Of a stretch of 8,963 nucleotides of DNA, positions 1 through 5,427 are shown piece after piece; the stretch's first letter is position 1; each line of letters opens with the position of its first letter. A model generated the notes under the pieces. The model ran no database searches. It was not told the origin of the DNA and was given only the letters and a program-made list of their open reading frames with translations. The translations under genes were made by a program, and so were the position numbers. Source of the DNA: Candidatus Saccharimonadales bacterium. GTDB taxonomy: Bacteria > Patescibacteriota > Saccharimonadia > Saccharimonadales > UBA4665. The stretch covers positions 1 to 8,963 of the forward strand of contig JANWHZ010000032.1 in NCBI GenBank assembly GCA_025450135.1, written 5' to 3'.

Positions 1-372
1 CCCTGTTATCGCTTGCCCACTTAGAATCGAAAATGTAATCGGATCGGCACCTCGCCACTCAGGCAATAAACTAAAATGGCTGTTGATAATACCTAGCGGA
101 AATGCGTCTATTACGCTTTGGCTGATAAGAATGCCGAAGTCAATTAGAATTGCGAATGTGCTTCTGAAATTGTTGCTTGTAATGAGTTGATCAAGTTCGG
201 CTCGATTTGATACTGTGTAGACTCGTGTGGAAGGAAATGAGTACTGCATCACTGACTGAGTAGCTGGCTTGGTGATAATGGCCTCAATCGTGAATCGCTC
301 TTGTAGTAATTTGAGGCTATTCAGGGCAACTGGTCCACTGCCGAAAAACACTGTTGTAAATTGAGTGCCCAT
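1..372 (-). CDS. fmt: methionyl-tRNA formyltransferase, N-terminal 124 codons (3' end outside window)
   Basis: Transfers a formyl group from 10-formyl-tetrahydrofolate to Met-tRNAfMet in the cytoplasm, making the initiator tRNA. Translating the minus strand from the ATG at 372 gives an uninterrupted frame to the window edge. It opens with a Rossmann-type strand and turn (TVFFGSGPVALNSL, residues 7-20). Residues 96-108 hold the family core: N97 and H99 of the catalytic N-x-H pair, then SLLPEWRG (101-108) and ADPI. The catalytic Asp would lie beyond the edge. The usual PDxPxGRG loop after the second strand is absent, so the pair sits about nine residues earlier than in E. coli (N106/H108). The start lies one base after the def stop (TAA-T-ATG), so translational coupling with def is likely. 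Identity is clear from the core motif and the def neighbour; the shortened N-terminus is a real difference from the common form. Confidence 0.9.
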   Translation of the reverse strand, partial: MGTQFTTVFFGSGPVALNSLKLLQERFTIEAIITKPATQSVMQYSFPSTRVYTVSNRAELDQLITSNNFRSTFAILIDFGILISQSVIDAFPLGIINSHFSLLPEWRGADPITFSILSGQAITG

Positions 373-373
373 A

Positions 374-949
374 TTATTTCCACAACACTTTATTGCTCTT
401 TATATCTGTAGCATAATCGAGCTGCGTCAAATTTCCATCGTCGGATAGCCTATAGAAGGCATCTTCCTTATCCTTTATGTGATCAATAAAAAGTTTGCCC
501 TCAGTATGGTCTATTTCGTGCTGAAAGATGCGAGCCAGAAACCCCTCGGCTGTTACTCTGAATTCGCGGCCATGCTCGTCTAGGGCTTTAATGCGTGCCT
601 TTGTATGGCGAGGTACCTTGCCATACAAATCTTTGACACTTAAGCACCCTTCATAATCCTCTTCTATAGTTCCTTCGAGTTTGGTGATAGTTGGATTAAT
701 GAAAGCGGTGAACGTGAAATCGTTTTTGTTGTCATAATTATTACGGATAATAACAATTTTATAGAGGCGATCGATTTGGACTGCGGCTAAAGCAACCCCT
801 ACTTCGTGCTCACGACTTTCGTCCCAACTGATAGTAGCGTCTTTCATATCCTGAATTATCTGGAGGATCTCTGGAGTAATTACACCAACCTTTTTCGATT
901 TTAGGCGTAAGTTGGGATGGGGAAGCGTAATAACGTCATCTTTTGTCAT
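374..949 (-). CDS. def: peptide deformylase
   Basis: Metal-dependent hydrolase that removes the formyl group from the N-terminal methionine of new proteins; 191 aa with the chosen start. All three family motifs are present in order: motif I GVALAAVQ (51-58, catalytic Q58), motif II EGCLS (100-104, metal ligand C102) and motif III HEIDH (144-148, ligands H144 and H148, catalytic E145). Motif I normally reads GxGLAAxQ; the second Gly is Ala here. The frame stays open upstream to 1027, but those 26 residues overlap priA and resemble nothing in the family. The N-terminal family pattern (VITLPHPNLRLKS) begins just after the ATG at 949, and a promoter lies directly before that ATG, so I use 949. 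There is no Shine-Dalgarno at this start. It lies between priA and fmt in the same direction, a familiar neighbourhood. Confidence 0.96.
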   Translation of the reverse strand: MTKDDVITLPHPNLRLKSKKVGVITPEILQIIQDMKDATISWDESREHEVGVALAAVQIDRLYKIVIIRNNYDNKNDFTFTAFINPTITKLEGTIEEDYEGCLSVKDLYGKVPRHTKARIKALDEHGREFRVTAEGFLARIFQHEIDHTEGKLFIDHIKDKEDAFYRLSDDGNLTQLDYATDIKSNKVLWK

Positions 950-958
950 GTTGTGACC

Positions 959-988
959 AGTATAACTTACGAACAGATTAGCTGAAAA
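959..988 (-). promoter_or_regulatory. def promoter, predicted leaderless
   Basis: On the minus strand TTTTCA (988-983) and TATACT (964-959) are separated by 18 bp. The -10 matches TATAAT at 5 of 6, the -35 matches TTGACA at 4 of 6. Only 9 bp separate the -10 from the def ATG at 949, so transcription should begin at or within about three bases of the start codon. The promoter fits wholly in the 41-bp gap after the priA stop, so def-fmt can be expressed independently of priA. Confidence 0.55.
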
Positions 989-990
989 CC

Positions 991-2937
991 CTAGAGCAAA
1001 TCTGTAGGGTCGAGGTCGTAGCTCCATCCGCTAGGAAGTAGGTCGAGGACTTTCAAAAGCTCACTGCGTCTTTTTGCTTTGATCACTATTTGCCACTGAT
1101 AGCGACCGCTCGCTTTTTCATGAAAGGCTGGGGCGGGATCTTCAACCTTGATGTGTAGGCCACTTTCGCTGAATAGCTTAGCGCATTTGAGCGCGGTTCG
1201 TTCTGCTCCCAGCTGTGTTGTCCGCCGGCAGCTAAGCTTGAGCAGATAGCTGAAGGGTGGGAACTGGTAGTGGCTTCTTTCGGTAATTTCACGGTTGTAG
1301 AAGCTATCCCAATCGTCTTCAAGCGCTGCTTGGATCAAAGGGCTGGTTGGGTAATACGTTTGGACAATAGCCCGGCTATTAATGTGTCCTCGTCCTATAC
1401 GTCCTATGACCTGGGTCAGCAACTGGTAGGTCCGTTCTGTAGCAGTGTAATCCGGCAGATATAGGCTGGAATCGGCCATGATAATCCCCAGAGTACTAAG
1501 ATGAGGCAAGTCGAGACCCTTAGCAAGCATCTGAGTCCCGACAAGTATATCAACGCCTCCGCTTATGATTCGTTCAAATTGTTGCTCAAGACGTTCGGTT
1601 TTTGATGAATCAGTGTCAAATCGCATAATTCGCGCCTCTGGGAATAGACGTTGAGCCTCATCAACAATCGCTTTTGTGCCGAAGCTTTTGAGGGCGATTG
1701 ACTGGTTACCACATGCGGGACAATTAAGCGGAGGTTGTATGTGGTAGCCGCATGTATGGCAACGCAGCTCAAAGGCATCACCGTGGTAAGCGAGTGGCAA
1801 ATCACAGTTTGGGCAAAGGGCTTGCCATCCACACATATTACAGAGGGTAACGCGCGCAGTGCCGCGTCGGTTCAGGTAGAGAAGCACTTGTTCATTATGC
1901 TCAAGGCTTGAGCTAATCGAGTTAATAAGTGTTGTAGAAATGTGCTGCGACCGGGAAAATTCTTGGCGGTCCTTGAGGTCTATGACGGTGATGCTACGTT
2001 GTGCGTTCGTGCCCTGACGCGCGAGACGAATCATTCGCAAAATAGGCTTAGCTTTAGCAAGCGCCATATAATAGTCGCTGACGGACGGTGTCGCAGATCC
2101 GAGGACTAATATACCGTTGCTAGCTTGACGTAGCTGAGACGCAGCGCGAGTTGCTTGATAATAGGGCGGTTGTTCCTGTTTGTAGGCCTGATCGTGTGCT
2201 TCGTCAATGATAACAGTTCCAATATTGGCAAGTGGGCTGAATAACGCTGAGCGTGGCCCTATAACGACAAGTGGCTGTTTTGCTATTAAGATAGTAAGCC
2301 AGACTTTTTCACGTTCCTTGGCGGTTAACTGCGAGTGCAATACAACTACGCGCGTATCAAACGCAGCCTTAAACAGGAGAGACAGCTGCGATGTAAGGCC
2401 AATCTCGGGGCAAAGGATCAATACGGATTTATTGTTTATAAGGGACCGTCTTGCTAGCTCGATATATACATGTGTTTTCCCACTACCCGTTCGCCCATGT
2501 AAAATGTATGTATCTGGTGTATTAATGCGACTAAGAGCTGCTTGTTGTTCGGCAGTGAAGCTAGGCGCTTTGCTTTGCTCGCGAAACTGTTGGTTTGAGT
2601 CGGCGTGTTGATCTATATCAGCTAGGTAGCCTAGATGGATCATACTCGGTAAGAATAAGCCTGTAATAACGCCTACAGGGCTTGCATAGAAATTTTGGAG
2701 CCAGGTTGCCAGCGTGAGGCATGTTTCGGGCAATGGCGGTAAATCAAGAATTGTTGTCACGCTTTTAGTAGCAAACGATGGTCGCGTAGTCTCTTCAACT
2801 ATCACGCCCAAGATCTGTTGATTCTTCAAGGGCAGTATTACTATTTGGCCACGTCGAAGGCTACCGCCATATTTATAGGTGAGTGCCTCGTTGCCTCGAT
2901 ATTTTTCCGACCTTACCCAAATTTTGTAATAACGCAT
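991..2937 (-). CDS. priA: primosomal protein N' (PriA), replication restart DNA helicase
   Basis: 3'-to-5' superfamily 2 helicase that recognises stalled forks and reloads the replisome; 648 aa from the ATG at 2937 (E. coli has 732). Domains in order: N-terminal 3'-DNA-binding region (about 1-100, with SLRRGQIVILPL and the LPPLPE...LATWLQNFYASPVG segment); Walker A GRTGSGKT (148-155); DEAH box (245-248); GSATPS motif; zinc-binding insert with eight Cys at 366, 369, 375, 378, 393, 396, 406 and 409; GTQMLAKG (467-474); QVIGRIGRG (509-517); and the C-terminal domain with YQFPPFSYLLKL and GRYQWQIVIKAK. Nothing essential is missing. A GTG at 2949 would add four residues, but AAGGA lies 4 bases before the ATG at 2937, and the GTG would sit only 5 bp after the -10. 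It is transcribed divergently from the winged-HTH gene and leads into def-fmt. Confidence 0.97.
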   Translation of the reverse strand: MRYYKIWVRSEKYRGNEALTYKYGGSLRRGQIVILPLKNQQILGVIVEETTRPSFATKSVTTILDLPPLPETCLTLATWLQNFYASPVGVITGLFLPSMIHLGYLADIDQHADSNQQFREQSKAPSFTAEQQAALSRINTPDTYILHGRTGSGKTHVYIELARRSLINNKSVLILCPEIGLTSQLSLLFKAAFDTRVVVLHSQLTAKEREKVWLTILIAKQPLVVIGPRSALFSPLANIGTVIIDEAHDQAYKQEQPPYYQATRAASQLRQASNGILVLGSATPSVSDYYMALAKAKPILRMIRLARQGTNAQRSITVIDLKDRQEFSRSQHISTTLINSISSSLEHNEQVLLYLNRRGTARVTLCNMCGWQALCPNCDLPLAYHGDAFELRCHTCGYHIQPPLNCPACGNQSIALKSFGTKAIVDEAQRLFPEARIMRFDTDSSKTERLEQQFERIISGGVDILVGTQMLAKGLDLPHLSTLGIIMADSSLYLPDYTATERTYQLLTQVIGRIGRGHINSRAIVQTYYPTSPLIQAALEDDWDSFYNREITERSHYQFPPFSYLLKLSCRRTTQLGAERTALKCAKLFSESGLHIKVEDPAPAFHEKASGRYQWQIVIKAKRRSELLKVLDLLPSGWSYDLDPTDLL

Positions 2938-2954
2938 CTCTTCCTTCACTTTAT

Positions 2955-2960
2955 AGTATA
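2955..2960 (-). promoter_or_regulatory. priA -10 element (TATACT)
   Basis: TATACT on the minus strand at 2960-2955, in the context AAGCTATACT that is also found before ftsZ. It lies 17 bp before the priA ATG, leaving a leader of roughly 10 bases that includes AAGGA. No good -35 is visible at 16-18 bp spacing; the nearest TTGACA-like hexamer (CTGACA, 2977-2972) is only 11 bp away. The inverted repeat 2967-2989 covers the place where a -35 would be. Confidence 0.5.
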
Positions 2961-2962
2961 GC

Positions 2963-2991
2963 TTGCAGTAATGTCAGAAACGCATTACTAT
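2963..2991 (+). promoter_or_regulatory. possible promoter of the winged-HTH gene
   Basis: TTGCAG (2963-2968), 17 bp, TACTAT (2986-2991) on the plus strand. Both hexamers match consensus at 4 of 6. The leader would be about 55 bases. The inverted repeat 2967-2989 would lie between and across these elements. This is a weak prediction. Confidence 0.3.
2967..2989. repeat. 7-bp inverted repeat in divergent promoter region, candidate operator
   Basis: AGTAATG (2967-2973) and CATTACT (2983-2989) are perfect inverted copies with a 9-bp spacer, so half-site centres are 16 bp apart, the size expected for a dimeric winged-helix repressor. It sits in the 105-bp region between priA and the winged-HTH gene, across the expected -35 of one and the -10 of the other. 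There is no T-run after it, so it is not a terminator. Confidence 0.45.
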
Positions 2992-3054
2992 TAAAAATGC
3001 AACAGCAGGGGAGCGCCTAGCGGGAGCAACAGTGTACGCGGGAGATTCACACAC

Positions 3055-3345
3055 ATGTTAGATATATTTATTACATCAAGAGTAAGAAGAAAAATCATTG
3101 TAATTTATGCAAAGTATCCTGATTTCAAGACGCATGTGCGGGGTCTCGCTAAGTTGATCAAGGAAGATGCAGGGAATATCCAGCGAGAGCTTAAACGTCT
3201 CGAAAAGGCGGGTTTTCTCATTTCTGAAAAACAAGGTAATACGAAAGTCTACTACACTAATAAGCAATTCCCAATCTTTAAGGAGTTGCAGAGTATTGTC
3301 TTGAAATCCCAGCGCACGAACCATAAGAAGGTGGTTGCCCCTTAA
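3055..3345 (+). CDS. winged helix-turn-helix transcriptional regulator, 96 aa
   Basis: Small DNA-binding protein of the general ArsR/MarR-like winged-helix fold; I do not recognise a named family. Residues 1-22 (MLDIFITSRVRRKIIVIYAK) form the first helices, as in small regulators starting LFxSRxRxKLLRLF. Residues 28-53 (VRGLAKLIKEDAGNIQRELKRLEKAG) are the helix-turn-helix, with the recognition helix around 40-50. Residues 54-69 (FLISEKQGNTKVYYTN) form the beta wing. Residues 70-86 are a helix that could serve as dimer interface. There is no ligand domain and no metal-binding Cys pair, so the signal is unknown. The ATG at 3055 has GGAG at 3041-3044, 10 bases away, a rather long spacing. It is divergent from priA with an inverted repeat between them, so autoregulation, perhaps with control of priA, is a reasonable inference. 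Confidence 0.8.
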   Translation: MLDIFITSRVRRKIIVIYAKYPDFKTHVRGLAKLIKEDAGNIQRELKRLEKAGFLISEKQGNTKVYYTNKQFPIFKELQSIVLKSQRTNHKKVVAP

Positions 3346-3351
3346 GCCCGC

Positions 3352-3381
3352 TTGTCAAAACAGATAGGACTAAGGTACAAT
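3352..3381 (+). promoter_or_regulatory. rpsU operon promoter, predicted leaderless
   Basis: TTGTCA (3352-3357), 18 bp, TACAAT (3376-3381). The -35 and -10 each match consensus at 5 of 6. Only 7 bp (AACTGCG) separate the -10 from the rpsU ATG at 3389, so the transcript should start at or next to the start codon, with no room for a Shine-Dalgarno. The 43-bp gap after the winged-HTH stop holds this promoter and nothing else. Confidence 0.65.
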
Positions 3382-3388
3382 AACTGCG

Positions 3389-3604
3389 ATGATACAAGTA
3401 AGCCGTAAAGACTCTCGTGAGTCGACAGAAAACCTATTACGACGTTTTAGTCGCAAAGTACAACAATCAGGAATTGTTACCGCTGTTAAGCGCGGTCAAT
3501 ATTTTGAAAAAACTCAGAGCAAGCGAGATCGCCGCGTAAGAGCTATTCTTCGCCAGCAGCAAAAAAATGCTAAAGCAAAACGTATGAAGCTCGGCCAACG
3601 CTAG
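3389..3604 (+). CDS. rpsU: 30S ribosomal protein S21
   Basis: Small basic protein of the 30S subunit that lies near the 3' end of 16S rRNA and supports initiation; 71 aa, the usual size. The family pattern is visible: an N-terminal beta start (IQVSRKDSRES), the LLRRFSRKVQQSGIVTAVKRGQYFEK segment (17-42), which matches the S21 core of an arginine-rich helix, a Gly turn and a second helix ending in YEK-like residues, then SKRDRRVRA and a Lys/Arg/Gln-rich tail. It heads the rpsU-yqeY-adk-map operon; yqeY begins 9 bases after its stop. No Shine-Dalgarno precedes it; the -10 is 7 bp from the ATG, which suggests leaderless translation. Confidence 0.94.
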   Translation: MIQVSRKDSRESTENLLRRFSRKVQQSGIVTAVKRGQYFEKTQSKRDRRVRAILRQQQKNAKAKRMKLGQR

Positions 3605-3613
3605 GTACTACCT

Positions 3614-4066
3614 ATGCTGGAAGACAAGATTAACCAAGACCTGAAAATTGCACTCCTTGGGGGAGATAAGGTATTGGCTACTACACTGCGGGGCTTAAAA
3701 AGCTCATTGCTCTATGCAAAGATTGCTAGCAATAGCCGAGATCGGCAAATGCCTGACGAGGCAGTCATCTCTGTCCTACAAAAAGAAGCCAAGAAGCGCC
3801 AAGAGAGCGCGGATTTGTATCGGCAGGGTGGCAGTGATGAGCGTGCAGAAGCTGAGCTTCAGGAGAAGCAAGTAATCGAAAAATACCTGCCCACGCCATT
3901 GTCCGAGGCCGAGCTCACGTCGATTATTACTACAGTTATTGGGAGCTATAGTGGTAGTTACTCAGCAGCACTAGGGGCAGTTATCGCTCAGGTTAAAGAA
4001 GAAACAGCTGGCAGGGCTGACGGCGCGCTCATCGCGCGGATTGTAAAAGAGAAGCTGTCGCAATGA
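3614..4066 (+). CDS. yqeY: GatB/YqeY domain protein
   Basis: 150-aa stand-alone protein of the YqeY family, related to the C-terminal tail domain of GatB, the amidotransferase that makes Gln-tRNA or Asn-tRNA. The cellular role of stand-alone YqeY is not well defined; tRNA binding is inferred from the GatB tail. Family signs: N-terminal helix MLEDKINQDLKIALLGGDKVLATTLRGLKSSL (1-32), the EAVISVLQKEAKKRQESADLYRQGG block (49-73), ELQEKQVIEKYLPTPLSEAEL (81-101), and a C-terminal small helical domain with GAVIAQVKEETAGRADGALIARIVKEKL (121-148). This is full length. It shares ATGA with adk (4063-4066). No convincing Shine-Dalgarno; the 9 bases before the ATG, with the last two bases of the rpsU stop, form an 11-base palindrome (AGGTACTACCT, 3603-3613). 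Confidence 0.93.
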   Translation: MLEDKINQDLKIALLGGDKVLATTLRGLKSSLLYAKIASNSRDRQMPDEAVISVLQKEAKKRQESADLYRQGGSDERAEAELQEKQVIEKYLPTPLSEAELTSIITTVIGSYSGSYSAALGAVIAQVKEETAGRADGALIARIVKEKLSQ

Positions 4067-4620
4067 TTGTTATTATGGGCATTGCTGGGGCGGGCAAAGG
4101 CACGCAAAGCAAGTTGCTGGCTGAGGAACGTGGTTGGGCATGGATATCTACGGGGGAGCTATTCAGGGCAGCAATAGCGGATGGGAAATATCCGGACTAC
4201 TTCAGAGGCAAGCTCATTAGTGACGAGGAAACAATCAATCTGTTAACTGAAGCATTACACAAGCTAGACCACAGTAAAGAAGTGATATTGGACGGCTTCC
4301 CACGGAATAGTTCTCAGACAAAATGGTTGCTGAGTGAATCCGGCAACAAACACTGTGGAGAGATCATCGTTATACGTTTACTCATATCCAAAGAAGCAAC
4401 GCTCGAGCGGTTAAAACTTAGGCACCGCGTTGATGATACTGAAGAGGCAATTCACCAGCGTTTTAGAGACTACGATAGTGAGTCAGGACCCATAGTGTCG
4501 TTATTCGAGGAACACGGAACCCGAATTTATAGTGTTAACGCTGACCAAACCGTCGAGCAAGTACACCAGAGCATCCTACGATGCTTAGCAAAAGCCAACA
4601 TCCTTACTCATGAAAACTAG
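4063..4620 (+). CDS. adk: adenylate kinase, short-LID form
   Basis: Catalyses ATP + AMP = 2 ADP in the cytoplasm; 185 aa, against about 215 for long-LID bacterial enzymes. Motifs: P-loop GIAGAGKGTQ (6-15, K13; the usual Pro of GxPGxGKGT is Ala8), the NMP-binding STGELFR (29-35, R35), DGFPRN (77-82, R81), and the LID/catalytic stretch RHRVDDTEEAIHQRFRDY (120-137, with R122, D124, D125 and R133). The zinc-finger LID insert is absent, so this is the short form, where the LID is a brief loop. The very similar UMP/CMP kinase cannot be fully excluded, but the fit to Adk and the map neighbour favour Adk. The start overlaps the yqeY stop (ATGA) and the end overlaps map by 11 bases, so translation is probably coupled. 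Confidence 0.88.
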   Translation: MIVIMGIAGAGKGTQSKLLAEERGWAWISTGELFRAAIADGKYPDYFRGKLISDEETINLLTEALHKLDHSKEVILDGFPRNSSQTKWLLSESGNKHCGEIIVIRLLISKEATLERLKLRHRVDDTEEAIHQRFRDYDSESGPIVSLFEEHGTRIYSVNADQTVEQVHQSILRCLAKANILTHEN

Positions 4621-5365
4621 AGTTAAAACTTACACCGAAATACAAGCTGCACGTGCAAGTGGACGCATCTTGGCGGAGGTACTACGTAGGATAGCCAGGG
4701 TGATAACGCCAGAGATGACGACCAAGGAGCTAGCGGATATTGCCGCTATGGAGCTACGTGCACTCGGGGGTAAACCAGCGTTCTTAGGCCACCAAGGTTT
4801 TCCAGATGTTATTTGCATTTCAATCAATGATGAGATCGTACACGGCATACCGAGCTTAAAACGCATATTACAGGGTGGTGATCTTGTGGGTCTCGACTTC
4901 GGCGTCAAGTACGACGGTATATTAACTGACGGTGCGATTAGTGTGGTGGTGGGTAAAACTTCTCGACCCGCTATCCGCAAGCTCTTAGATACTACAAAGC
5001 TTTCTCTCGCAGCTGGCATAGCTACCGTTCGTGACCATGTTCGTGTCGGCGATATCAGCGCAGCGATTGAGGAGGCCATTCGGCGAGAAGGTAATTACGG
5101 TATCCCTAGGGAATTGGTGGGCCATGGTATTGGAAGCTATCTCTGGGAAGAGCCAAACATTCCTAACTACGGACGCAATAACTCAGGACCTTGGCTAGAA
5201 AAGGGTATGACAATTGCCATTGAGCCAATGGTTACACTCGGAACTGATAAGATACGCTTAAAGGATGATGGTTGGACGATTGCTACCGCTGATGGATCCT
5301 GGGCGGCACATTTTGAACACACGGTACTTATAACGGATGAAGGAGCTGAGATACTTACCCAGTAG
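4610..5365 (+). CDS. map: type I methionine aminopeptidase with Trp at the second active-site His position
   Basis: Dimetal peptidase that removes the initiator methionine after Def has acted; 251 aa, normal for the type I enzyme. The five metal ligands are all present: D96 (GLDFG), D107 (LTDGA), H172 (GHGIG), E205 (IEPMV) and E236 (FEHT). H78 (VHGIPS), equivalent to E. coli H79, is also present. The family reads GHGIGxxxHEEP; here it is GHGIGSYLWEEP, so residue 179, equivalent to E. coli H178 which contacts the substrate, is Trp. The codon is TGG (5174-5176) and the frame around it is intact, so this is not an obvious sequencing slip. It starts 11 bases inside adk and is the last gene of the rpsU operon. 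No terminator is visible after it. Confidence 0.96.
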   Translation: MKTRVKTYTEIQAARASGRILAEVLRRIARVITPEMTTKELADIAAMELRALGGKPAFLGHQGFPDVICISINDEIVHGIPSLKRILQGGDLVGLDFGVKYDGILTDGAISVVVGKTSRPAIRKLLDTTKLSLAAGIATVRDHVRVGDISAAIEEAIRREGNYGIPRELVGHGIGSYLWEEPNIPNYGRNNSGPWLEKGMTIAIEPMVTLGTDKIRLKDDGWTIATADGSWAAHFEHTVLITDEGAEILTQ

Positions 5366-5388
5366 CGTATAACTGGTGTGCTCAAGAC

Positions 5389-5418
5389 TTGCTCAGCGAG
5401 AAGAATAAGCAGTATACT
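5389..5418 (+). promoter_or_regulatory. ftsA promoter, predicted leaderless
   Basis: TTGCTC (5389-5394), 18 bp, TATACT (5413-5418). The -35 matches at 4 of 6 and the -10 at 5 of 6. Nine bases (ACTCCCAAG) separate the -10 from the ATG at 5428, and none resembles a Shine-Dalgarno. The in-frame TTG at 5389 that would extend FtsA is this -35 itself. Confidence 0.6.
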
Positions 5419-5427
5419 ACTCCCAAG

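Noticed and set aside
950..1027. 26-residue N-terminal extension of def
   Set aside because: It overlaps the end of priA, has no family similarity, and a promoter lies directly before the ATG at 949.
2207..2611. 134-codon plus-strand frame inside priA
   Set aside because: Antisense shadow of the PriA helicase core.
2972..2977. CTGACA as the priA -35
   Set aside because: Only 11 bp from the -10, too short for normal use.
4630..5079. 149-codon minus-strand frame inside map
   Set aside because: It lies entirely over a well-conserved gene in the opposite frame; a shadow with no recognisable domain.
5389..5427. TTG start adding 13 residues to FtsA
   Set aside because: The TTG is the first codon of a -35 hexamer and the extension spans the -10; family similarity begins after the ATG at 5428.
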